Assembly: GCA_033964015.1 (NCBI GenBank)
Contig: CM066913.1
Coordinates: 26,500,790 to 26,564,789, forward strand
Direction of reading: 5' to 3'
Origin: Scolanthus callimorphus
Taxonomy: Eukaryota > Cnidaria > Anthozoa > Actiniaria > Edwardsiidae
Length of the DNA stretch: 64,000 bases
Shown in pieces: positions 1-9,496 of the stretch. Every line of letters starts with the position of its first letter. Within the stretch, counting starts at the first letter, position 1. The notes beneath the pieces were generated by a model. It was not told where the DNA came from. It was given only the letters and a program-made list of their open reading frames with translations, and made no database searches. The translations under genes were made by a program, and so were the position numbers.

Positions 1-85
1 TACACATGGGAATCCCTTTCATTCACACAGAAAATTTTATAACCAGGAGCCCCGCTTTTAGCCAGTGGCTAAATCTATATATTAG
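1..85 (+). mobile_element. 3' end of Helitron-like non-autonomous element (family H2)
   Basis: This terminal segment ends in a short hairpin (TTTAGCCAGTGGCTAAA) followed by TCTATATATTAG. The same end recurs at 3,820-3,886, 31,498-31,582 and, inverted, at 28,586-28,632 and 51,965-52,030, each time followed by different DNA, which fixes the boundary. The 5' part lies outside the window. The hairpin plus a TTAG-like terminus resembles a Helitron 3' end, but the family assignment is inference. Confidence 0.6.
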
Positions 86-89
86 CTCC

Positions 90-355
90 TTAGGACATGA
101 AAACAAATCGTTAAGTGATGCAGTGAAGGTTGCACACCTCAACAATTCAGTGACAGAGAAAGTTAGGGGAGTAATCTCATGCCTAACCGGGGCCCCAGGG
201 GATTATTTGAGAGCCGTCAAATTTCTTCGTGATAGATATGGGGATCCCAGGGATGTGGTTGAAGCTCACTTGCATAGGATCACTGATTGGCCTAAAATAA
301 AAGACAATGATCGAGAAGGATTTCAGCAATTCGTTGATACGTTCCAGGCTGCAGT
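90..355 (+). pseudogene. BEL/Pao-type gag fragment (DUF1759-like)
   Basis: About 88 codons in one frame read like the core of the DUF1759 gag domain of BEL/Pao retrotransposons: a helical stretch ending in a conserved GxPxDYLRAVKFLRDRYGDP-like block, then a second helix with the ITDWPKIKDND region. It has no start of its own and runs straight out of the H2 terminus at 85, then loses similarity near 355. It is a scrap, not a working gene. In the family this protein forms the particle core. The identification is by eye from family knowledge. Confidence 0.55.
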
Positions 356-817
356 TTTCGTTCGCTTCCATGTCTCTTATTATCGTCTTCCTCTGTAACT
401 TTTACACGAGTCGAACTCGTTTGTTGAAACTCAAGAGAATCTGTAAAGCAAATGTTTGTTCCTCGACAACAACGTCCTCTGAAGCCTTTTCTTGCACAAT
501 TTCTCATCTTGGGCAGGAATGACGGTTGAACTCAACATAAATAAAGAGCAAACATCTTTCCTTGCACTGCTCTGTGTCCGAACGCGCCGCAATTTTTAGA
601 AATATGCAACCGCTGACCGCGACTCACGTCTTGGCGAACGTACCGCTTTGGCGCGCATTTAGGCCCGCTGTGAGTGTGCCACTTCAGAGTGTAATCGCTA
701 TCACTCATTTATACCTTCTGCTGTCGCCCTGCTCTTGCATGCAAGAGCAGGGCTCGAAATTAAGAAAAAATCATAAGCAACACGATTGTCAATGAAAATA
801 AATATGGTTGGAAATGC
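356..817. other. No recognisable gene
   Basis: Between the gag scrap and the non-LTR element I see only short open frames without family resemblance. The one structured feature is the perfect 26-bp palindrome at 727-752. Confidence 0.5.
727..752. repeat. Perfect 26-bp palindrome
   Basis: The two 13-base halves (CCCTGCTCTTGCA and its complement) meet without a loop. No flanking duplication is obvious. It may be the relic of a small foldback element. Confidence 0.7.
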
Positions 818-1944
818 TTAACCAAAGATGAAACTCTGGCTCTTCGAAGGTCGCACAAACCACAAATTTGTAGGCCATGTTTTGCCCAGATCATTAGTTT
901 TGATCAAACTAAAGGGTGGAATTGGTTGTATGGTTATCACAGACTCGCTAAACACAACTGGAAGCCATTTCATGACATCATCATCATCATGTTTTCCCAC
1001 TTGGCGCCTTGGCGCATCTCTGGCCTTGGGGCGCTGCTGCTGGAGAGTTGGAAATCTCTGATCCAACAGTTGCAAGATGGCTGTCTTCGTCATCATGGCT
1101 CTCCTTGCCTGGGAGCTATCCACTCCAAGGATAGTTTCTAGCTTATTCCAGATTTTTTTAGGCGTTTCGATACTGAACAGTATTTGTTTTTGCAGAGCTG
1201 TATTTTGTAGCCGACACACATGTCCGATGTATTTTACATGTTGCCGGTAACAGAAAGTACGGATCGGTAGCATTTGAGTCATCTCTCGGAGGCGCTCGTT
1301 CGATATTTTATATCGCCAGTCTACATCCTCATCCTCACCCCTTTGCCTGCTCTTATCTGTGGGTACATTCCTTCGGACGTACCCATCCTTAACCATTTTC
1401 CTCAAGAAACCAGTCCATATAACCTCAAGGGTTTCAAGTTCTGCCTCAGTTAGTGACCAAGCCTGGATACTGCATAGAAGGTGAGACCGCACGCACGTCG
1501 TCAGAAATCTAACACGCGTTGATAATCCTATTCGTCGGTCTGTAAGAACATGTTTAAGTTTGTTCCACTTCTGGAAGGCAGCCCCAATCCTCGCATGCAG
1601 GAAGCGAGATGTTTTTAATTCGTCATTAGTGATCGTACACCCAAGATACTTGAAATTTCGTACATTCTTGATTTCGTTATTGCCAATATTTATCAGACTT
1701 CCCTGTTTTTTTATTTCATCATCCACATTGAAGGCCATAGTCTCGGTTTTACTGTATGACATCTTCAAGCCGAAGCGTGTCCGGTGTTCGGTCATAGATT
1801 TGTAGGATAGTCCTCAGTTCTTCTACGGAGTTGGCAAAAATTGCCTCATCATCAGCATATAGCAGTTCAGTTATCTGGGTAGTCCCGCGAGATGGAGCTT
1901 TCAGGCGATATTCCCGGGGCAATATTTCGTTAGGGATGGAGTAC

Positions 1945-3120
1945 TAACTACTTACTAACCGAGAGTGAGGGCATTACGTGAAATATCAAACTGAGGTTTT
2001 GGCGTATCGACCGAGCGATAGCGAGGTTGATACGCCAAAACCGAGGTTTGATATTTCACGTAATGCCCGAACGGTCGAGGTTAGTAAGTTGTTTATTATA
2101 TGGCACTTTTTTTCAAACTTTTTACGAACCGGAAGTCGCCTCGTTCATTTTCCCGCCGAAATAACTCAGACACGCGCCCGCGTCGCGCTCGAGTTCATTC
2201 AGAGTTGTTCATATTCGCCGAGTCAAGTTGATAGAACAAACCCGTGTGTGCAAACCACGCCAGACATGCTCTAAAGTAATCAATCTCTTATGGATGTCAA
2301 ATACTTCGGAATCCTTTCTTTTACAGAAATTTTATAATGTTGTTTAGTCATTTGTGAGAAACTTTTGAGGGAGTTACAGAAGTTTCAAACGGCAAGCAAC
2401 CGGGAAGCAAGTCTTCGACGTCAGCTCAACTTTTTTTAGCACCATTGGGGAAACATTGCTACTTTTGCACTAGAAAAGGCCTTTAATAAATACGGAAGAA
2501 GAGTTAAACCTGAAGAAGCTATTTCACAAGCTATCCTCCAGAAAATTGCGATGGTTATTTTAGCCGGCTTTTGTGCAAAAGCAAACGTCAAGTAAGAATG
2601 AATTTAACTCGAGGAGATGGAGAGAGAAAAGAAATCAACGACTTCACTATCAGTTATCGGTAAGCACATTGTTTGAACTCGCTTTCTGTTATTATTTTTA
2701 GCTCTCAAGTTTATTGAATTCCCAATAAATTTTGACTTTACATGTAGCTTTTACCTTTTGCTGCTATTTTGACTCCCTTAAGTTCTCATTTTCTCCGGAA
2801 AGACTCGAATTTCTTAGAGTAACTTTTTGGCTCTGCTTTGCTTTTGTAAACAGGTCATTTCTGATATTCAGGCCTTTATTTTCATCTTGTCACAAGTTAG
2901 AATTGTGACAAGATACTGTGTCAAGTATTCCTTGTTGTGAATTTCGCTGAAAATCTTTTTGAATTTGTGTTATTTCAAGGAGATGAATGCTTGTCAGTCG
3001 TGAACTGCGAGCGGGCATTAAGAATTTCCATAATGCCCGTGGGCATTACGGAGAGTTACGCCCGCTCGTTAGCCAATCAGAGCGCGCGTACTATCGTTGC
3101 CATATAATAATCAACCTTAA
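1945..3120. mobile_element. 1.18 kb DNA element inserted in the RT gene
   Basis: RT coding resumes on both sides, so the edges are close to exact. A TAC triplet flanks it at 1,942-1,944 and 3,121-3,123 and may be the target duplication. Inverted copies of TTATTATATGGCA lie at about 2,092-2,104 and, inverted, 3,099-3,111, and subterminal GGCATTACG words recur. The left 145 bp is a separate palindrome. No transposase is seen. A related right end occurs near 59,032-59,078. Confidence 0.6.
1947..2089. repeat. 143-bp imperfect palindrome
   Basis: The arms begin ACTTACTAACC and end GGTTAGTAAGT. An inner arm reads GCATTACGTGAAATATCAAAC and pairs with its complement at about 2,045-2,065, around a CGATAGCG centre. 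It forms the left end of the inserted DNA and could be a MITE in its own right. Confidence 0.75.
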
Positions 3121-3237
3121 TACCTGAGTCTGGGCGCTCCTTCAGAACTTCATGACGGGCGACTCGGACAACGAAATCCATATAGATGTTAAAAAGAATG
3201 GGAGATTCCAGTGCTCCCTGTCTACATCCTACCAGTG

Positions 3238-3886
3238 TGTCAGTGACTGGTCACGTGGTATGACGTCATCGATGACGTCATCATAGGAGAAAAAGAATAT
3301 ATCTCGGGAAGGGATGAACCTCAGATAACCAAACTTGGGTGAAGTTGTCTAGTTGGCAAGGGGGGTGAAACTGCCTGGTCACGTGGTATGCCGTCATCGA
3401 TGACGTCATCATAGGAGTAAAAGAATATATCTCGGGAAGGGATGAACCTCAGACAACCAAACTTGGGTGAAGTTGTCTAGTTGGCAAGGAGGGTGAAACT
3501 GCCTGGTCACGTGGTATGACGTCATCGATGACGTCATCATAGGAGAAAAAGAATATATCTCGGGAAGGGATGAACCTCAGATAACCAAACTTGGGTGAAG
3601 ATTTCTAGGTGTCAAGCGGGGTGAAACTGCTTGGTCACGTGGTATGACGTCATCGATGACGTCATCATAGGAGAAAAAGAATATATCTCGGGAAGGGATG
3701 AACCTCAGACAACCAAACTTAGGTGAAGTTTTCTTAGTGGCAAGGGGATGCAAGCTATAGTCACGTGGTATGACGGTGACAAGCTACTTAATGTACAATG
3801 CATGGCAGCTTTTTTCTCTCATTAACACAGAAAAAAAAGTAACCGGGAGCTCCGCTTTTAGCCAGCGGCTAAATCTATATATTAGC
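3238..3886 (+). mobile_element. 5'-truncated H2 element inside the RT gene
   Basis: The right terminus matches the H2 end (GGGAGCTCCGCTTTTAGCC, hairpin, CTATATATTAG) and abuts RT coding sequence at 3,887. The left side starts abruptly within the minisatellite at about 3,238 against RT block 2. It therefore lacks the 5' third seen in the full copy at 29,771-31,582. Confidence 0.65.
3240..3790 (+). repeat. Minisatellite, ~126-bp unit, with CRE palindromes
   Basis: Units begin near 3,249, 3,379, 3,504, 3,630 and 3,755 (partial). Each full unit has CACGTG followed by the 20-bp palindrome TGACGTCATCGATGACGTCA (one unit reads TGCCGTCA), which contains two CRE octamers. A conserved tail includes TATCTCGGGAAGGGATGAAC and AACCAAACTTGGGTG. 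A diverged homologous array lies at 30,265-30,830. Confidence 0.9.
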
Positions 3887-4494
3887 TATTATACTCAGCC
3901 CTCTATAGTTCTCCGCCATCGACTTGCGGCCCTTCTTGTATAAGCAAGTAATGCTTGCTGTTAGCCACTTTACTGGTACCTGAGCGCATGACCATATCAA
4001 ACCAATGAGTAGCATGATGTAGTTAATCAGTCCTGTTGACTGCACGTACTTCAGTTGTTCTGCATAGATGTTATCTGTCCCTTGACATTTGCCATTATTC
4101 AGTTTCTTTACGCTGTTCTCTACTCTCCGCGTTCTGGTGTTGAGTCATCTATCGTGGGTGTATCATCTGGTGGTACTATGTGGGGATAACACTCCGGTTG
4201 TTCTAATTCGGGTTGCGGCTCGTATTTACGGTCACTAAAGTGCGCAATGAAGTGTTCCTCAAGTTTTCGAGTTGGCACAAGTGGTCTATTCAGCCGTGCC
4301 ATTGCTCTGTCATTATTTCTGGTTGAATAGGTTACTATCTACTTATTGCCCTGTAAATTTTAATGAATTACTAATTGACCTAGTTATTCATACATGTTTA
4401 TAATGACCATTTCAATTCTATTCGTCAACCCCACATCTCCCTTGTAAATTCAAATCCCTTCCCGGCTTTTAGTTTGTAGAGAGGGTAGTAACCC

Positions 4495-4745
4495 GGGGGG
4501 GGGGGGGGGGGGGGGTTTACCCCTAAAAGGTACCAAAAGGGCATGGCTTAGTTGATTTTGACCCCTAAAAGCTACCAACAAGTCAGCCTGAATTTCAGAC
4601 GTATTTTCCCTCGTAAATTTCTCTCATATTTTTTAAGAGGGAAAATACGTCTGAAATTCAGGCTACCAACCAGAGTGATATTGATAAAAAACATTGTTGA
4701 TTTACTTGCTAGAACGGACCCCTAACAGGTACCTATCTGGAAAAA
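4495..4745. repeat. G-tract plus palindromic repeat, also at 56.6 kb
   Basis: A run of about 22 G is followed by a repeat with CCCCTAAAAGGTACCAA, an inverted pair around 4,590-4,660 (CAGACGTATTTTCCCTC) and the tail GAACGGACCCCTAACAGGTA. The same order occurs at 56,645-56,880, so this is a dispersed element of about 230 bp. No coding is seen. Confidence 0.65.
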
Positions 4746-4774
4746 ATTGCAAGTTTCCAAACTTTACCTCCTAA

Positions 4775-6710
4775 ATCCTAATAAACCTAAAAATCCTAAA
4801 AAATCCTATCAATGTAGTAGATTCAAGGAGCCTTAAAGTCTTGTTTAGGAAACCTAAAAATCCTAAGAATCCTAAAGAAACTAAAAATCCTAAAGGCCCT
4901 CTATCCATGTAGTAGAGACAAGGATCCTAAAAATCCTAAAAGTATTGTTTAGGAAACCTAAAAATCCTAAGAATCCTAAAAAACCAAAAAATCCTAAAGG
5001 CCCTCTACCAGTGTAGTACAGACAAGGATCCTAAAAATCCTAAAAGTTGTGTTTAGGAAACTTAAAAATCCTAAGAATCCTAAAAAACCTAAAAATCCTA
5101 AAGGCCCTTGAAGTAGAGTCAAGGATCCTAAACATCCTAAAAGTGTTCTTTAGGAAACCTAAAGATCCTAAGAAAACTAAAAAACCTAAAAAACCTAAAG
5201 CTCCTAAAGGCCCTCTATCTAAGAAGTAGAGTCAAGGATCCTAAACATCCTAAAAGTGTTGTATAGGAAACCTAAAGATCCTAAGAAAACTAAAAAACCT
5301 AAACATCCCAAAGGCCCTTTATCAATGAAGTAGAGTCAAGGATCCTAAACATCCTAAAAGTGTTGTTTAGGAAACCTAAAGATCCTAAGAAAACTAAAAA
5401 ACCTAAAAATCCTAAAGGCCCTCTATCTAAGAAGTAGAGTCAAGGATCCTAAACATCCTAAAAGTGTAGTTTAGGAAACCTAAAGATCCTAAGGAAACTA
5501 AAAAACCTAAAATTCCTAAAAGTATTGTTTAGGAAACCTAAAAATCCTAAGAATCCTAAAAAACCTAAAAATCCTAAAGGCCCTCTACCAGTGTAGTAGA
5601 GACAAGGATCCTAAAAATCCTAAAAGTATAGTGTTTAGGAAACCTAAAAATCCTAAGAATCCTAAAAAACCTAAAAATCCTAAAGGCCCTTGAAGTAGAG
5701 TCAAGGATCCTAAACATCCTAAAAGTGTTCTTTAGGAAACCTAAAGAGCCTAAGAAAACTAAAAAAACCCTAAAGATCCTAAAGGCCCTCTATCTAAGAA
5801 GTAGAGTCAAGGATCCTAAACATCCTAAAAGTGTTGTTTAGGAAACCTAAAGATCCTAAGGAAACTAAAAAACCTAAAATTCCTAAAAGTATTGTTTAGG
5901 AAACCTAAAAATCCTAAGAATCCTAAAAAAACTAAAAATCCTAAAGGCCCTTGAAGTAGATTCAAGGATCCTAAACATCCTAAAAGTGTTCTTTAGGAAA
6001 CCTAAAGAGCCTAAGAAAACTAAAAAACCTAAAGATCCTAAAGGCCCTCTATCTAAGAAGTAGAGTCAAGGATCCTAAACATCCTAAAAGTGTTGTTTAG
6101 GAAACCTAAAGATCCTAAGAAAACTAAAAAACCTATACATCTAAAGGCCCTTAATCAATGAAGTAGAGTCAAGGAGCCTAAACATCCTAAAAGTGTTCTT
6201 TAGGAAACGTAAAGAGCCTAAGAAAACTAAAAAAACCTAAAGATCCTAAAGGCCCTCTATCTAAGAAGTAGAGTGAAGGATCCTAAACATCCTAAAAGTG
6301 TTGTTTAGGAAACCTAAAGATCCTAAGAAAACTAAAAAACCTAAACATCCTAAAGGCCCTTTAATAATGAAGTAGAGTCAAGGATCCTAAACATCCTAAA
6401 AGTGTTGTTTAGGAAACCTAAAGATCCTAAGAAAACTAAAAAAACCTAAAAATCCTAAAGGCCCTCTATCTAAGAAGTACAGTCAAGGATCCTAAACATC
6501 CTAAAAGTGTTGTTTAGGAAACCTAAAGATCCTAAGAAAACTAAAAAACCTAAACATCCTAAAGGCCCTTTAATAATGAAGTAGAGTCAAGGATCCTAAA
6601 CATCCTAAAAGTGTTGTTTAGGAAACCTAAAGATCCTAAGAAAACTAAAAAACCTAAAAATCCTAAAGGCCCTCTATCTAAGAAGTACAGTCAAGGATCC
6701 TAAACAATCC
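4775..6710. repeat. Satellite array, ~104-bp unit built on CCTAAA words
   Basis: About eighteen tandem units of 103-115 bp share the order TAGAGTCAAGGATCCTAAAC, ATCCTAAAAGTGTTGTTTAG, GAAACCTAAAGATCCTAAG and AAAGGCCCTCTATC. Each unit is itself made of degenerate 9-base TCCTAAAAA words, so there are two repeat scales. Unit starts such as 5,228, 5,331 and 5,435 show the 103-104 bp spacing. Open frames rich in K and P inside the array are repeat artefacts. Confidence 0.92.
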
Positions 6711-7089
6711 GTGGCACAAACCGGCAATTCTACTTTCCACTTGACTTTCACTTTTGATTCCAGAAAATAGCATCTTTTCCTACTTTCCATATTTGTCACT
6801 TCTAAAATCAATGAAATACCTGACTTTATTCGGATTTTCTCTTTCAAAAAAAATTCTCGGAAAAGGTCCACCTTTTTCCAAAAAAAAGTCCACTTTTTTA
6901 CTTAACTCAAGATTGATCATAAACAAGAAAAAGCCCTACATTTTTCTAGTCTTTTGCAAGCTTTTCCGGCTGGAAAAAAGTGTCACCTTTTCCCCTTCGA
7001 AACTGACCAATTCCACATTTACAAGGGCTTTTTGTCTTCGATGAATATTGGCCCAATTCAATTCAATTCTTATTTCTCACACTAATAAA
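6711..7089. other. Unique spacer interrupting the satellite
   Basis: About 380 bp of non-repetitive DNA, rich in runs of A and TTTTCC words. It divides the satellite into two blocks. No gene or terminal repeats are recognised. Confidence 0.6.
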
Positions 7090-7660
7090 TAGTGTAGTAG
7101 AGTCAAGGATCCTAAAAATCCTAAAAGTAGTGTTTAGGAAACCTAAAAATCCTAAGAATCCTAAAAATCCTAAAGGCCCTTGAAGTAGAGTCAAGGATCC
7201 TAAACATCCTAAAAGTGTTCTTTAGGAAACCTAAAGAGCCTAAGAAAACTAAAAAACCTAAAGATCCTAAAGGCCCTCTATCTAAGAAGTAGAGTCAAGG
7301 ATCCTAAACATCCTAAAAGTGGTGTTTAGGAAACCTAAAGATCCTAAGAAAACTAAAAAACCTAAACATCCTAAAGGCCCTTTATCAATGAAGTAGAGTC
7401 AAGGATCCTAAACATCCTAAAAGTGTTGTTTAGGAAACCTAAAGATCCTAAGAAAACTAAAAAACCTAAAAATCTTAAAGGCCCTCTATCTAAGAAGTAG
7501 AGTCAAGGATCCTAAACATCCTAAAAGTGTAGTTTAGGAAACCTAAAGATCCTAAGGAAACTAAAAAACCTAAAAAACCTAAGGTAGCATAAGTTATGAT
7601 TTTTAGGATCTTGTGGGTCTTTAGGATTTTTAGGATTCCTAAAAATCCTAAAGCCAGTCC
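7090..7660. repeat. Second block of the CCTAAA satellite
   Basis: About five further units with the same landmarks as 4,775-6,710, ending in a degenerate stretch near 7,580-7,650 that holds inverted words (CCTAAA on one side, TTTAGGA on the other). Confidence 0.9.
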
Positions 7661-9161
7661 ATTTCTGGACATATCTCCATACCTGTACCAGTGCCAATCA
7701 GCATCAAGCGTATTGTATAGCCAGTGTTTGATAAGCTGCTGTAGTACAAACCAGTAATAAAACTAAATACACACCAGGAGGAAAATTACCTGGATGCTTG
7801 CTCTATTCATACTTTAATTGCTTAAAGTGGATCAGATAACCAAAACACCTATGAAAAGCTAAGTACCCAATTTGCTGCTACAGTTGCCACAGCTTACAAT
7901 AAACTGAATAAATTGGGGCAAAAATGTTCCAAAAATAGCATACCCTTTATGCAATATTATTTGTTGTGTGTTTGTCCAGGTAAGTAAATAATTTTTGTTG
8001 TTGTTGTTGCTCCTCGTTTTTAATTATTTTTTCTTTTTTCAGTTTTCTAGATCCAGCCTAGCGTTATAATGAATAACCACTCTTAAGCAACCAGCACAAT
8101 ACTACTCTTCAGTGATCTCAAGTTGCCATCTGCTGATTTCGTATGAAAAATGATAATAGCAAGACTTAAAATTATCTACATGGAACCCAAATCTTCTTAC
8201 AGCAAGCAACAAATCAAGGGAGTGACAACATGTATTATTCTTCCATAGAAAAACTGTCACAGGAACCGAAATGAATTGTTAGCATTGCTATCGAAACAAG
8301 GTTTAAAAAATGGATATGGACAAGGAGTTGTTGTGCACTTATATACATGGAGGAAGGAGCCAAGTTATAGCATTTTATGAACAAGGATGAAAGAATTCTT
8401 TGAATTGAAGACAATCAGCAGATGATTTGAAAGATCAAAAACATTAAGCATCGACATCAACTTGAAGGACACCATTAAATGGAAATAATTATGTCAAGTA
8501 CAAAATGACTGACTTGGTAAAATAATGTGAAAAAAACTGGTTCGATGCTGTGTATCTCATGCATGAAAAGTTTAATACCTGGGATTCTTATTTAAAATAG
8601 CTGCGCAGCTAGAATATTCACCCAACACAAGAAACCAAGCTACTGCAATGACAAATCCTGCTTTAGAAAATTATGTTTCTGACCTTGGACCTAATTCCTG
8701 AAACATATCTACATTGTTATTTAACTTCCAGTTGTTTATTTGGATAACTGCAGCAGAAGCCATTGTACTACCTGGGGAAGCTTACAAATATTGTTTAGAA
8801 ATCAGATCACTGTGCAGAAACATTGGATCAACTATTCACGTCCAATAATATTGAGTTGTTAGAGTAACGAGAAGTTTCCTTCATAACAGAGCGACCAAAC
8901 GTTTAATTGTAAAAAAAAGTGCTATTTTCTGAAATGTTCGTCAGAACTGTAGAAACATCCCTGAAGCAGCTACAAAAAAACACAGTTGAAATGCTGCTGA
9001 TTTGCCAGCCTTCATATCACATTGAAAATAATTATGTATACAATTTGATAGTTTATTAAATTTCTTGCGCTGTTTACAACATTCAGATACCTCATTTTTA
9101 TAAACTAACAAACAAAACACTTTCTGCAAAGAGTAGCTCTCCCTCCGAGCACTTCACTATC
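7661..9161. other. No recognisable gene
   Basis: About 1.5 kb of AT-rich sequence without long open frames, clear repeats or RNA genes. The last 9 bp (TTCACTATC, 9,153-9,161) is the left target duplication of the large transposon. Confidence 0.5.
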
Positions 9162-9238
9162 TTCCCTGTTAACGGCGGTCTCTCATGGCACGGCAAAAGG
9201 AGAGAGAGAGAGAGACCTCTGTCGGCCCTTGCTGGGGT
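9162..9238 (+). repeat. Left terminal inverted repeat of the large transposon
   Basis: It begins TTCCCTGTTAACGGCGGTCT, passes through a GA-dinucleotide run and ends GTCGGCCCTTGCTGGGGT. It pairs with 19,810-19,880 at high identity; the main difference is the length of the GA run. Confidence 0.88.
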
Positions 9239-9307
9239 TATCATTCCGCATGCGCAACCGTTTCCTAGACAACGCGGTACATTTTGACAGGTGACATGTG
9301 ACTCGCA

Positions 9308-9333
9308 TAAGATAGATAGATAGATAGATAGAT
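9308..9333 (+). repeat. (GATA)n microsatellite
   Basis: About six GATA units just inside the left end of the transposon, upstream of the DUF6589 gene. Confidence 0.9.
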
Positions 9334-9496
9334 ATTACTTTATTTAAGGAGAGTTTCACTAGATATCACAATGATAATGTATGCGTGGCCCTCAAATAAG
9401 AGATATTTACAACATAATAAAACAAGTGCCGGTTTGCGCGCGAAAACTCAGCTGGCGCGGACATGAAGGGTGAGCGTTGTGAGAACTTTTCAGGAG

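Larger units (their letters stand above)
818..4302 (-). pseudogene. Non-LTR retrotransposon reverse transcriptase, split by two insertions
   Basis: Read on the minus strand, three blocks belong to one endonuclease/reverse-transcriptase polyprotein. Block 1 (4,302 to about 3,887) has the linker and the start of RT, ending in ENYRGLSII. Block 2 (3,237-3,124) has GCRQGALESPILFNIYMDF, the motif before the catalytic box. Block 3 (1,941-818) has the YADD catalytic box near 1,858, then the thumb region and FKYLGCTIT near residue 48 of the longest open frame. That frame (1,795-818) is one base out of phase with the YADD box, so there is also a frameshift near 1,796. The 1,945-3,120 element and an H2 copy (3,238-3,886) interrupt it, and roughly 90 codons between blocks 1 and 2 are missing. 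The family copies RNA into genomic DNA by target-primed reverse transcription. This copy is dead. Confidence 0.8.

Noticed and set aside
3240..3790. CRISPR-like array
   Set aside because: The repeat unit is about 126 bp and continuous, without short repeats and unique spacers, and the setting is eukaryotic transposon DNA.
4775..7660. Interstitial telomeric repeat
   Set aside because: The words are TCCTAAAAA and CCTAAA with variable spacing, not CCCTAA runs; the dominant period is about 104 bp.
7490..7672. Small hydrophobic ORF across the satellite
   Set aside because: The frame consists of translated CCTAAA words (LGFLGF...) and ends with the array.
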